In this document: positions 10,301 to 19,333 of the stretch, piece after piece
Layout of the letters: each line of letters starts with the position of its first letter
How positions within the stretch are numbered: position 1 is the first letter of the stretch
Assembly: GCF_003015145.1 (NCBI RefSeq)
Contig: NZ_CP027845.1
Span: 1,178,001 to 1,242,000 of the forward strand
DNA from: Candidatus Phycorickettsia trachydisci
Lineage (GTDB): Bacteria > Pseudomonadota > Alphaproteobacteria > Rickettsiales > Rickettsiaceae
Direction of reading: 5' to 3'
Length of the DNA: 64,000 nt
Position numbers and translations under genes: made by a program
The notes under the pieces: generated by a model
What the model was told of the DNA's origin: nothing
What the model saw: only the letters and a program-made list of their open reading frames with translations
The model's database searches: none

Positions 10301-13300
10301 AAATGCTGTTAGGACAAAAATCTGATATGGTATATAAGCTGTCAAAGTCCTTCTGTCAAAAGTTCAAAAATCACCCAGAAGTAATATCAGAGGAAAATGC
10401 AGAATACTTTATCAATGAGTTGCTCAGATTAGAGAATTACATATCTACTACTACAAAAGTAAAATTTGATTTTCAACCCTTCTATTATGCAATCGCAGAA
10501 AGGATTAGTGATTATTCCAATTCCAGTACATTAGATGATCAATCAATAAAAAAACTAAAATACCTTTATACATTTACCTTAAGCAGAATTGCTCAACTAG
10601 ATGCTAATTCTAAATCCAGTATAGTCATAAATATGGATAAGTTTTTTAATCAAATAAATAGCAATCTTCAAGCACTAAAAGAAGGAGAAAAAGTACAAAG
10701 AATTCAGGAATATAAAAAGAAGTATATAGGAGAAATTAATCAAAAAATTACAGAAGCACATTCCTTTATCAAACTCTTAATAGAAGATATCAAAAGTTCT
10801 GGTCAAGCACTAGCCACAGAAAATCAAAAATATCTAGAAAAAATTGAAAAAGAGATTAAAGCCTCTATAGATAATACAGTCACATTACAAAATAAAAAAC
10901 AGGAGCTACAAAAGACTATAATAAAAACAACTTTATTAGGAACATTAAATATCATATTGCCAATTGTAGGCAGCGGCTTTGGTCCTCCAGGAGCAGCTAT
11001 TGCAGCTGTGGTCGGTGGTTGCATAAACCTTATTAACAAACCAAATTTAGATGATACCTCAAAGCTTATAGAAAAATTAGACAAATTGAATACGGTTTGG
11101 ACAAAACATAATATTAGTGATTTTACACAACCAGCAAAACAAGAAATTAGGGAAGATAGGGAATTGATTAAAAATCCATTGAAAAACAAGGAAGTAAGAG
11201 GGCAAGAGTTAGATAAGATCCGGAAATTAATTAAGGCCGTAAAACCAACTATTGAAGCAGCACAAAAGTTATTTAAAGACGTCAAAGAACAACGAGATAA
11301 AATCACTGAATCAAGGATTGCTATTGAAAAAGCCAAAACACTTGTAGAAGAATTGCAGAAGCATAGAGAAGAGACCATGGACTCATCGAAAGCACGCCTA
11401 GAGGAAATGACAAATCAGATAAAAAGTATTAACGATGCTTTAAAAGATAAATCAATTATCGCCATACAGTTCAATAAATCGGAAGTCAAAAAATTCTTTA
11501 AAGATATCAAAACAGAACTGAGTCAGATGGTCAGAGAATCATCAATGCAAGATGGATTTATAAAGATAATAGATAAAATGGTTGAAGCCATAGAAATTTC
11601 AATCAGCATTCATGAACATATCCAAGAATATAAGGAACATAGCGCTTTTGCTCACTACATAGGTGATATAACCTCAGCAGATATGCAAACAGACGAAGAA
11701 CTACAGAAACTAGAAAACGCAAAACAACGCAATATCATATTAGAGCAATATTACAGCGCTGTTTCTCTAACCAAACAATGGGCCTTTCCTTTTGCTCACA
11801 AGTTTATAGATGACTCTGATATTTCAAAACCTTTTGATATTTTAGATAAGAATTTTAGTGAAGAAATAAAAACTACAACGCAAAAATTAATAGATAAAGT
11901 AACTGAATTTAGAACTTTACTCATAGCAAGGATGACCAATGTGAGAAAAAAGATAGAGTTTATAGACCCACCATTTTTTTCATGGTCTTATGATAACTAT
12001 AAGACTGAAATCGAAGAGCTCTTAAACGGTAAACTGGTATTCTTAAATGCAGATGTAAACAAATTTCATCACAAGAAAACTGCAATTAAGTTCATGGATA
12101 TAAGAATGGAGTTATATAACTCACATGAAAAAGTCTCTTTAGAGAATTATGAAATAGAACTAAAGCATAGCAGCAACTCATATTATAGATATGGTAACAA
12201 TACGTATGCTATAAATCATGATACTCTTAATTTGACTTTCACTCCAGGTAAAATTAATGAAAATGAGACGAATGAATTTATACGAAAATCAAGCCATGTC
12301 AATCCTATGTTTAGCCCATACACTTTATGGTCTGTTAAGCTAAAAGAGATAGATAATCAAGGATTCAAAGGTTACACCAAACTTGCTTATTCCAATGACT
12401 TTGATCAGAAATTTACTTTATACAACAAGTTTAAAAAAGATATTTCAGCATTTGAGATACGTCTTGTAGGTATAGGTAAATACGTAGATGAACCTGAGCC
12501 TTCAATAAAACCAGAACTGCTAGATGCTTATTATGATAAAACTCTTTCCCTCACGCCTGAATTTGCATTAGAGGAGCAAATCAACCAAATGCCTTTCATA
12601 AGACCAAACGCCTTTAACCAAAGTAATAACCCAGATTATTGGTATGAAGCACAAGACATTGCAACAATCCAAGATGAACTAATGAAAGTATATAAAGAAG
12701 ATTTCGTTATCCTACCTCCGATGAATGCGTCTTCTTTAGAGATTCTCAAAAATGCAATAAGTAAATTAGACGACAAACCAATACTATGTATCTATGACAT
12801 AGGTGACTTAGACTGGACTGCTTTAGCTATTTCGAAAAACGAGGATGGCAACAAAAAAGCTTTGTATATAGGTCCATACGGTAAGGAGGACCGATCTTTA
12901 TCAGAAGAGCTAGAAAAACTAGGTATTACCTTACCCTCTACTACAAACCATCAACAGGATACCGATCCATCTTGTGGAATCCTTGCTCTTAAGAATATGG
13001 AAATAATAGCCGAGCAAATTAAGTCTAATAAAGAAGATGTGCAATATTCTAACTTAGAAGACACAGATAACATCAGAGAAGAATTCGCAAAAATATATGT
13101 ATGCAGCAAATATGAACAAATCAAAGACAAAAAAGAAAGAGATACAATAATATCAAAACTCAAAGAATATCATTCTAAGGAATTATCTGACCAGATCAAG
13201 GGAGTCCAGATTGATCAAAATACAGTTTCCTTTGAAATAAAAATTAATAACCTAGATAAAGCTACCTACGGCTATAGTTGTATAATAAACTGCAGTGATC

Positions 13301-14358
13301 AAGCTACTCAGGAAAAGATTCAAAAGAAACTCGGGACACAATATGAAATAAAAGGAAAAGACCTAACTTTAGAGATAACAAAATCGGACGAAGATTTGAA
13401 ACGCGTGTTGACAAGGAACATCCTTCTACCAGTAGTAAATTTCTCCGAATTAGCAGAAAATTTGTACGTCATAAACGAAGACACCAAGAACCTGGCAAGA
13501 CAGATTTATGATGAAAGATACGGAAAGCTGCATTCTTTATATACAGCTGCATTAAGTAGCAAAAGAGAAGACATAGAAAATTTAATAAAAGGAGAAATCA
13601 ACATTGATACTAAAGATAGTTTTGGACGGACCCTCCTTCATTGGGCTGTTTTCAATAATAGTATAGAAGCCATAGAACTGTTATTAGAAAAAGGTGCTAA
13701 TATCGACGCTGATAACAATAATGGTGAAACACCTTTATACTGGGCAGCAAGAAATGGCAATCAAAAAACAGCTAGCCTTTTACTACAAAAATGTGCTAAT
13801 ATCGACGCTCCTAATAATAATGACTGGACTCCTCTGAATAGCGCTGCAAATAAAGGTCACCTCGACGTTTTTAAAGAGCTCCTGGCCAATGGTGCTAATA
13901 TCGAGACTACGGATCAGGACGGATGGACTCCTCTGAATAGCGCTGCAAATAAGGGTCACCTCGAGGTTGTACAGGCACTATTAAGCAATGAACCTAAACC
14001 TGACATCAACGCTGCTACCAAGGATGGCTGGACTCCTCTGAATACAGCTGCATATGAAGGTCACCTCGACTTTGTTAAAGAGCTTCTGGCCAATGGTGCT
14101 AATATCGATGCTGTAACTAAGCACCAATCTACGATTTTACATTGCGCTGTATCAAGCCAAAATATAGAACTAGTTAAATTCATATTAGATAAAAATCCTA
14201 ATCTAGATCTAGAAGCAAAAGATGCTGATGGTGATACACCTCTCAGCTGGGCTACTGCAAAAGGTAATTTAGCAATAGTCAATATACTAATAGATAAAGA
14301 TTCCGATATACAAGTTAAAAGCAATGATGGCCATACTCCTTTACATTGGGCTGCATAA
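7321..14358 (+). CDS. Giant multidomain effector-like protein: P-loop, Gly-rich blocks, hydrophobic hairpin, Ulp-like protease signature, ankyrins
   Basis: A 2345-residue protein. In order: a P-loop NTPase near residues 78-330 (GATGSGKS at 82-89; a DFAGD segment near 153 may be the switch); a helical region; two Gly-rich, collagen-like blocks (about 690-740 and 879-940); long coiled coils flanking a hydrophobic Gly-rich hairpin (about 1206-1240, LLGTLNIILPIVGSGFG); a clan CE/C48-like cysteine-protease signature (Q1879-x5-C1885-G; D1831-W1832 stands where the family has His-Trp); and ankyrin repeats from about 2075. Known C48 members remove ubiquitin-like modifiers. The hairpin between coiled coils recalls pore-forming toxins. 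The frame ends at TAA 14356-14358 inside an ankyrin repeat and resumes in the same frame, so the original protein was about 2485 residues. Confidence 0.8.
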   Translation: MEEAKRHSSPHFVEHPSRQDDFRTIIREQNNKLIKAIDNSDYQEISQVISFIQKEIGRIEQALDRQRSEGTLQRHKSIFLVGATGSGKSTLLNYLAGKTLIYKYEKEGDQVKRFLTPKDNSIVLVSDGYGSTTYIPNIRTLDSPDFQGVTFIDFAGDFDSIGVVGEIINSAIRKLVANKLTGEMKLVFLCPQSNLGPAGQYGRFFAEGLEALSSFIGNLEDFKDNIALVISHANRTSNTTIEIKTQTKERLGDTYYKSKALLSYLIDNDKIKVFCKPEETQSWFSFGNCEYTAPEWIPNQKEELIELINTKLAYKNISDISGFNFSFSPKIGEIMSQVSKIIKDKINEILESKISDIIGQRFKEQKASGQQDKFPKFIEELEKFTISLIKSETTIKKCIEDFNEAFPDNEVEIALFNELIKNLKFTTQFASDQENATQRSWKVEIDHLFRNHHEADLFITANHKIPSIEKEIVNTLKLYASNYRQYIEIKPDKIEEFVKSLDELTSQESTLDEYINKLNQNKFLPKIKVEQFLNLSAELETAAKKINKPEICSKPWGKELIEIFNLIKADIEKVYEIDQQVKFKQEGEEATYLGYCVKISDVQNKIKNRTNSRGVEESKGDQKINQPNQVKHLRIFALSEIILDTDLIMPGCDVTILAPTWNIQGNYTIDLKGEDGKEHTDHEKESLNGKAGGNGGNFFGIGEKFINPRNLTINVDGGKGGPGQKGSDGDKGEDLSHGTTNDTTHLLSWLQYISDNTDIIYGSEFQKFIADKLGQPKHQQIFNKLKAKWNNIVNVILSENVNIKPDEQASNLEQFIKVAIQAFNEDNKPDTHRHSSVKNFVNRFKKHPSQKQLNSELTKLSEEILKDQTSSDYNHPSIGGNGGPGGQGGVGGKAGTCKVIGLNTKVKVKGSIKSGENGPYGDQGAFGKGGTITLEVTSIKPTPCCPLGKQSTQTQTYTLKAPSGIMPYANNLTFQAPLDSAQAPNLRISLLDYEMLLGQKSDMVYKLSKSFCQKFKNHPEVISEENAEYFINELLRLENYISTTTKVKFDFQPFYYAIAERISDYSNSSTLDDQSIKKLKYLYTFTLSRIAQLDANSKSSIVINMDKFFNQINSNLQALKEGEKVQRIQEYKKKYIGEINQKITEAHSFIKLLIEDIKSSGQALATENQKYLEKIEKEIKASIDNTVTLQNKKQELQKTIIKTTLLGTLNIILPIVGSGFGPPGAAIAAVVGGCINLINKPNLDDTSKLIEKLDKLNTVWTKHNISDFTQPAKQEIREDRELIKNPLKNKEVRGQELDKIRKLIKAVKPTIEAAQKLFKDVKEQRDKITESRIAIEKAKTLVEELQKHREETMDSSKARLEEMTNQIKSINDALKDKSIIAIQFNKSEVKKFFKDIKTELSQMVRESSMQDGFIKIIDKMVEAIEISISIHEHIQEYKEHSAFAHYIGDITSADMQTDEELQKLENAKQRNIILEQYYSAVSLTKQWAFPFAHKFIDDSDISKPFDILDKNFSEEIKTTTQKLIDKVTEFRTLLIARMTNVRKKIEFIDPPFFSWSYDNYKTEIEELLNGKLVFLNADVNKFHHKKTAIKFMDIRMELYNSHEKVSLENYEIELKHSSNSYYRYGNNTYAINHDTLNLTFTPGKINENETNEFIRKSSHVNPMFSPYTLWSVKLKEIDNQGFKGYTKLAYSNDFDQKFTLYNKFKKDISAFEIRLVGIGKYVDEPEPSIKPELLDAYYDKTLSLTPEFALEEQINQMPFIRPNAFNQSNNPDYWYEAQDIATIQDELMKVYKEDFVILPPMNASSLEILKNAISKLDDKPILCIYDIGDLDWTALAISKNEDGNKKALYIGPYGKEDRSLSEELEKLGITLPSTTNHQQDTDPSCGILALKNMEIIAEQIKSNKEDVQYSNLEDTDNIREEFAKIYVCSKYEQIKDKKERDTIISKLKEYHSKELSDQIKGVQIDQNTVSFEIKINNLDKATYGYSCIINCSDQATQEKIQKKLGTQYEIKGKDLTLEITKSDEDLKRVLTRNILLPVVNFSELAENLYVINEDTKNLARQIYDERYGKLHSLYTAALSSKREDIENLIKGEINIDTKDSFGRTLLHWAVFNNSIEAIELLLEKGANIDADNNNGETPLYWAARNGNQKTASLLLQKCANIDAPNNNDWTPLNSAANKGHLDVFKELLANGANIETTDQDGWTPLNSAANKGHLEVVQALLSNEPKPDINAATKDGWTPLNTAAYEGHLDFVKELLANGANIDAVTKHQSTILHCAVSSQNIELVKFILDKNPNLDLEAKDADGDTPLSWATAKGNLAIVNILIDKDSDIQVKSNDGHTPLHWAA

Positions 14359-14382
14359 AGAGGACATGCTAATGTAGTAGAA

Positions 14383-14778
14383 TTGCTCTTAAGTAAAGGG
14401 TCAGATTTGGATTCAAAGCTTGATAATAACAAAACCTCTTTACACCTTGCCGCTGAAAATGGTCGTACTGAAGTTGTGAAGCTGCTTTTAGCAAAAGGTG
14501 CAGATAAACAAGCTCAAGATAAAGATGGTCATACTCCTCTAGAATTAGCTGAAAAAAATGGCAATCCAGAAATAATACAATTACTAAAAGGGGATAAAGA
14601 TACTGACATGCAAACCATTCAGCTTGCCGTAGATCATGATATAGATACTTTAGATGAAGCCAGTAAGGGTTCTATAACAAGCATTGTGCTAGCGGATGAG
14701 GCGGCTGGTGGGGGGATTGTCATATCAGCTACTATTACAGGCGATGAAGCAAGAAGCGTGTTAGATGAGGCAGCATGA
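14383..14778 (+). pseudogene. 3' part of the giant ankyrin gene, after an in-frame TAA
   Basis: This frame is the direct continuation of the 7321 gene: across the TAA the translation reads LHWAA-stop-RGHANVVELLLSKG, a single ankyrin repeat with one codon changed to a stop. It then holds two more repeats (TSLHLAAENGRTEVVKLLLA and TPLELAEKNG-type) and a C-terminal tail (IVLADEAAGGGIVISATITG). It would be translated only by readthrough or reinitiation. I regard it as the detached end of a recently broken gene. Confidence 0.7.
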
Positions 14779-15010
14779 TTTTTGTAAGACTTTTTGCAAA
14801 AAGGACCGTTTTTGCAAGATTCTTAGCATAACTTCAAAAATTCCCTATTTTACCGAAATTAATCTTGCAAAACGCTCTTGCGAAACCTAATCATGCAAAA
14901 CCTCCATCTTAGCTGAATTATGCATAATTAGGTAACGTCAAATTGATTGTGTTTTTTCAGAGCCGACTACTTAATGTGAGCCAGTTTGTTGCAATGAAAG
15001 CGAGCTGAGC
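14779..15010. repeat. Intergenic region with TTTTGCAA-type repeats and a small palindrome
   Basis: The 232-bp gap after the giant gene repeats short TTGCAAAA/TTTTGCAA-like words several times between about 14790 and 14915. A 14-bp perfect palindrome CTTTTTGCAAAAAG lies at 14790-14803. It could be a weak transcription end for the plus-strand gene or a degraded palindromic element. No coding potential is seen. Confidence 0.3.
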
Positions 15011-16156
15011 TCATTTCGAAATCAAGTCGCTACAATTAGCAATACCTAAACACGTAATTTTTTCATCTAGCCTAAAATTATGTGTTCCAGGTATTATCAC
15101 ATATAAATGTTCCAGTTCTAAAGCCTCTGAAGCTATACGCATTGATTTAGTTACGCAAGGTTTATCTGTATATTTAACCTCAAATCCTATTTTCTTCATA
15201 CCCTTATTAATTATTAAATCTAACTCAGCACCATTGTGAGTTGCCCAAAAGTATGCATTTTCATAACAATCAAAATAGCGACTTATTTCTTCTACGACAA
15301 AACCTTCAAATGAACTTCCAATAGATGGATTAAATTGAAAATTTTCTGAGCTAAAATTAAGAAGTCTATGTAGTATACCACTATCCCTTATATATACCTT
15401 GGGTGATTTGATTTCACGCTTGCCTACATTAGTATACCAAGGTCTTAATAGTGTAATCATAAATGCACCTTCCAAAATATTTAAGTATCTCTTAACAGTC
15501 CGCTGATCTATACCTAAAGATTTACTTAAATTGTGCATATTAAGTATTTGTCCATGCATATGAGCTAGCATACGCCATAATTTACCTGCTACTTGTGGGG
15601 AGACTTCTAATCCCAAACCTAAAATATCTCTTTCTAAAAATGTTTTTATATATTCATCACGCCATCTTTCGCTAATTTTGCTTGATTTAGCTAAAAAACT
15701 CTTAGGAAAACCACCAACCTCCCATAATCGTTGCCAATTACTATCAACTTCTTCAAGAGAAAAGGGAGTAATTTGATGGTATCCTATACGACCAGCTAAT
15801 GTTTCTGATGACTGATGTATTAAGTCTCTAGAAGCGCTGCCCGTAATTAAGAATCTTTGGTCTGGGTTGTTATCTACCAATACCCTCAATGTTCCAAATA
15901 AATCAGGTTTCAGCTGGACTTCATCTATCACTACTAACCCTTTCAGAGGTTCTAAAGTAAGTAATGGATTTTCAAGCTGAGATAAATGTAAAAAATTTTC
16001 GCAATCAAAAAAATGCACTTGATCATCTATATTCTTCATATACGTCTTAGCCAAAGTAGTTTTACCACTTTGCCTTGGTCCTAAAAGAGCGCATACTTGG
16101 TGCACTTCGTATTCTTCTTCTATTTTTTTTAATAGTTTGTTTCTTTTAATCTCCAT
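15011..16156 (-). CDS. AAA-type ATPase with C-terminal DUF4143
   Basis: A 381-residue member of the AAA_14/DUF4143 family. It has a Walker A motif GPRQSGKTT near residue 28, a Walker B GLVVIDEVQLKP near residue 80, an arginine-rich sensor region (LITGSASRDL), and the DUF4143 half with a nuclease-like ELDLIINKGMKKIGFEVKYT segment near residue 320. The true function of this widespread family is unknown; members are common in accessory regions. It is not closely similar to the second family member at 34521-35702. The gene seems intact. Confidence 0.85.
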   Translation of the reverse strand: MEIKRNKLLKKIEEEYEVHQVCALLGPRQSGKTTLAKTYMKNIDDQVHFFDCENFLHLSQLENPLLTLEPLKGLVVIDEVQLKPDLFGTLRVLVDNNPDQRFLITGSASRDLIHQSSETLAGRIGYHQITPFSLEEVDSNWQRLWEVGGFPKSFLAKSSKISERWRDEYIKTFLERDILGLGLEVSPQVAGKLWRMLAHMHGQILNMHNLSKSLGIDQRTVKRYLNILEGAFMITLLRPWYTNVGKREIKSPKVYIRDSGILHRLLNFSSENFQFNPSIGSSFEGFVVEEISRYFDCYENAYFWATHNGAELDLIINKGMKKIGFEVKYTDKPCVTKSMRIASEALELEHLYVIIPGTHNFRLDEKITCLGIANCSDLISK

Positions 16157-16265
16157 GAAATAATAACGTTATCAAGTAATAATTTCATTGTAAATAACCT
16201 GATTCTATTAGTCAAATTATTTTCTTATCACTTACTAAATAATAAGATGGGTTCTGTCGCATCTT

Positions 16266-16407
16266 CTATGTTTTTAAAGATATTACTTTAGCCACAGGCT
16301 TTTCTCTTTTAATAATGATAATTTCTTTTTTATCACGTTGTAGTTGGCCAATTATTTCTAGACACTGAGCTTTAAATTGACTTATTGCTATTGTAATAGT
16401 CCTACAA
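16266..16407 (-). pseudogene. Degraded Phd/YefM antitoxin copy
   Basis: Translation of the minus strand gives TITIAISQFKAQCLEIIGQL then EIIIIKREKPVAKVISLKT-stop, clearly homologous to the antitoxin at 3453-3695. The start codon is lost and the C-terminal, toxin-binding half is missing. Its upstream DNA (to about 16545) also resembles the DNA upstream of the intact antitoxin, including the AAACGNNCGTTT palindrome, so a whole segment was duplicated. Confidence 0.75.
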
Positions 16408-16722
16408 TTTATACTATAAGTTAAACTATACTATAGTTACAATATGGTTATTTATTATGATCAAGTATTTTTTTAGCTAGCCATTTATTTTTTATATGGT
16501 CATATCTATTAAAATTATTGTCTCAAAAAACGCTCGTTTTTTATACTTTTCATCCTCAATCAAAAAATTACCCCAATAGGAAAAGATCATTTTTAAGAGG
16601 GTCATTATTATGCATATTGAACAATCTGCAAATCCTGTCAGCTTTATTTTTTCTTCATAACTTGATTTGTAAAGAAATATTAAATAAAGTAAAATTAAGT
16701 CAATCTAAAAGGTAGATTTGCC
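16408..16722. promoter_or_regulatory. Upstream region of the ankyrin-deaminase pair with an AAACGCTCGTTT palindrome
   Basis: This 315-bp gap carries a palindrome at 16525-16542 (AAAAAACG-CT-CGTTTTTT) matching those before the resolvase genes, but no resolvase follows. The left part is a degenerate copy of 3705-3910. The rest is AT-rich; the promoter of the ankyrin gene at 16723 should lie here, with AAAGGTAG before the ATG as a weak ribosome binding site. A 65-codon frame at 16518-16715 has no recognisable similarity and is not called. Confidence 0.4.
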
Positions 16723-19311
16723 ATGAAAAAACCAGAAGATCTTTCTTCTTCCTCTCATGAGCTTGAATCGAAAGAACAAAACTCTTCTTTACAAAAAATA
16801 CAAGCAGAACAAGCTTGCACAAGCATACATTACCCTATAGGCGATCACTCAAAACCCGAAACTACATTACCAACTACTGAAGAACTTAACCGAAACTTAT
16901 TACAAGCAGCACTTGAAGGTCATGAGGATGAAATTGAAGCTTGTTTAGAACAAGGAGCCAATCCTAACGTGCGGGATTATTCGGGCAGAACCTCCTTACA
17001 TATTGCAGCATTAGGATCTTACTCGAGAGCGGTAAATTCACTTTTAAAATTCAATGCAAGAGTTGATATTGTAGATGAATCTGGTAACACACCTTTACAT
17101 TATGCTGTGAGTGGTAAGAGTGACTCTAGACCAAAAATAGTAAGCTCACTTTTAGAAACAGACATAAACATTGACGCATTAAATAAATTAGGACGTACAG
17201 CTCTTCATATAGCAGTAATTGAGAAAAATTCAGAAGTGATAACATTACTTTTGAAAAAAGGCGCGAATTTTGAAATAAAAGATAAATACGACAAAACTCC
17301 ACTTAGTTTAGCAAAAGATCCAGGATTAGCAAACCTGATTTTAAAGTTACCTCCTCCTATACAACAAGATAAAACCTCATCACACCCAACACAAGTAAAC
17401 AAAGGCTATAAAATAGACCAAGATAGTCCTATTACCTCATATTCTGAATCAAAAAACTACAATAAAAAATTTGAGAAAGCTTTGATAAGAACCGTAGACG
17501 AAGGAGATATAGAAAAATTAATCATGGCGTTAACACTAGATATTGACATAAGCCAAAGTACTACTGCATACCTTCTACATTGGGCTGCTATTGAAGGTCA
17601 CACAAATTTAGTAGATCTACTTATAAAAAGAGGAGTAAATACTAAATCTAAATCATTTGGACGCACTCCTTTAGATTGGGCAATACGTAATGGTCACAAG
17701 GATGTTGCAGAGTTACTTACAGAAAAAGAACCCCAAACTACATTATCAGGTCACTATAATCTTAATCCTTTTGATCTATTCAATGAGGAAGATCCCGATG
17801 ATTCTACTCAAGATAAAAGTCAATTTGGCTCACGTAAATATATTCCTACTCTTCAAAGCAAAAGACCAGCAAACCTCAACTCTGAAATTAAACTAGAAGA
17901 TACTGATCTCTATAAAGCAGTCATAAATGGTAGCACAGAAAAAGTAAAAGAGCTCTTAGAAGTAAAATTTTTACATGTTAAAGACAACCAAGGTTATACT
18001 CTCCTACACTGGTCAGCTAGAAAAGGCTATTCAGACATTTTAAACTTACTCATCTCAGAAGGTGCTGATCCTAACGTTACGGATGAATCTGGAGACACAC
18101 CTTTACATTCCGTAGCGATGCGGGGTCATACAAACATAGCAAGACTACTTGTCGAAGCAGGCGCTAAGCCTAACGTTGTGAATAAAATCAAAAACACACC
18201 ATTATATGAGGCAATAATTCGAGGTTATACAGATATAGCAAAACTACTTATTGAGGCAAAGGCTGATCCTAATGCTGTAGATAAATGCAAATTCACCCCT
18301 TTGCATGAGGCAGCAATGCGGGGTTATACAGACATAACAAAACTACTGATTAAGGCAGGAGCAGATATTCATGCTAAAGATAATGAAGGATATACCCCTC
18401 TTGACTTAGCAAGAAAGTATAACCGCGAAGAAACGATAAAGCTACTTATGGAAGTAGAAACAAAAATCCAAACTGAAAATAGTAGCCTCCCAGAAGATTT
18501 GTCAATACAAGACGATAAATTAGGGGAACTTTCTGATGAGCTATTTGAGAGATATCAATCAATTTGTGACCAATATCAAAAAATTGCCGAGGAATTAGGG
18601 AATTTAAATGAAGATTCTTTAGCAAGGGTAATGCCAATAATCAAAGTCGGCAAAAGCGATGTAGATAATATACTTACCGCTCCAGGAATAATTTTATCTC
18701 AAGATAAAGATATAAAAGAGATCTATCACTCTCTTAAAAAATTACAAACGGCTCTAGCAAAACTAAGTAATCCATTATTATATGAAGCTGTAAAATCTAT
18801 TAAAATAGACCAAAGCTCAAATGATGAAATAATAAAGAAGTTAGCTGACATATACTACCAAAATGAAGCTTGTAGGGTAGACCTAAGACAATTATTAATA
18901 GATATTAGGTTAGACTATCTTAATATAGATAATGTAGATGAACCTTATGAGTTAGGATCAACATTACTGATGTATGCAGTCTGTAAAGAAATGGATAAAA
19001 AAATAGACTCGTTGCTTCATAAAAAAGCTGATCCTTGTAAAGAAGATGGTTACGGTAATTCAGCTTTGTCTCTCGCACTCCAAAATGGTAATATAGAACT
19101 TGCTCTAAAATTTATTCAAACTAAACTATCAGAGGAAAAATGGGTCAATTTTCAAGAAGATTTATCTAAAGATGAAGATGGACTTTTTCACTTTATAGGA
19201 TCTAATAAATTAAATTTATTAGATTTAGGTTTATGTCAAACCGAGGAAGGCCTTGACTCTTGTGTTATTGGAGCTTTAACAACTTACGAAGATACAAAGA
19301 ATTTTAATTAA
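16723..19311 (+). CDS. Ankyrin-repeat protein, partner of a deaminase gene
   Basis: An 862-residue ankyrin protein without a signal peptide. Repeats are seen in three blocks, about residues 53-230, 255-340 and 388-590 (for example TPLHSVAMRGHTNIARLLVE), followed by a helical region and one or two degenerate repeats near 745-800. Such proteins in intracellular bacteria usually bind host proteins after secretion. The next gene, 22 bp downstream, encodes an OTT_1508-like deaminase. The same order with a similar gap is found at 41571-43347, so the two genes form a recurring cassette. Confidence 0.85.
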   Translation: MKKPEDLSSSSHELESKEQNSSLQKIQAEQACTSIHYPIGDHSKPETTLPTTEELNRNLLQAALEGHEDEIEACLEQGANPNVRDYSGRTSLHIAALGSYSRAVNSLLKFNARVDIVDESGNTPLHYAVSGKSDSRPKIVSSLLETDINIDALNKLGRTALHIAVIEKNSEVITLLLKKGANFEIKDKYDKTPLSLAKDPGLANLILKLPPPIQQDKTSSHPTQVNKGYKIDQDSPITSYSESKNYNKKFEKALIRTVDEGDIEKLIMALTLDIDISQSTTAYLLHWAAIEGHTNLVDLLIKRGVNTKSKSFGRTPLDWAIRNGHKDVAELLTEKEPQTTLSGHYNLNPFDLFNEEDPDDSTQDKSQFGSRKYIPTLQSKRPANLNSEIKLEDTDLYKAVINGSTEKVKELLEVKFLHVKDNQGYTLLHWSARKGYSDILNLLISEGADPNVTDESGDTPLHSVAMRGHTNIARLLVEAGAKPNVVNKIKNTPLYEAIIRGYTDIAKLLIEAKADPNAVDKCKFTPLHEAAMRGYTDITKLLIKAGADIHAKDNEGYTPLDLARKYNREETIKLLMEVETKIQTENSSLPEDLSIQDDKLGELSDELFERYQSICDQYQKIAEELGNLNEDSLARVMPIIKVGKSDVDNILTAPGIILSQDKDIKEIYHSLKKLQTALAKLSNPLLYEAVKSIKIDQSSNDEIIKKLADIYYQNEACRVDLRQLLIDIRLDYLNIDNVDEPYELGSTLLMYAVCKEMDKKIDSLLHKKADPCKEDGYGNSALSLALQNGNIELALKFIQTKLSEEKWVNFQEDLSKDEDGLFHFIGSNKLNLLDLGLCQTEEGLDSCVIGALTTYEDTKNFN

Positions 19312-19333
19312 ACTTTAACTGACTAAATATATT

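Noticed and set aside
10824-11378. 184-codon minus-strand frame inside the giant gene
   Set aside because: It is the antisense of coiled-coil sequence, Cys/Phe/Leu-rich, a typical shadow frame; the plus-strand frame is clearly coding.
14061-14432. 123-codon minus-strand frame opposite the ankyrin repeats
   Set aside because: Antisense of ankyrin repeats gives long open frames regularly; no independent features.
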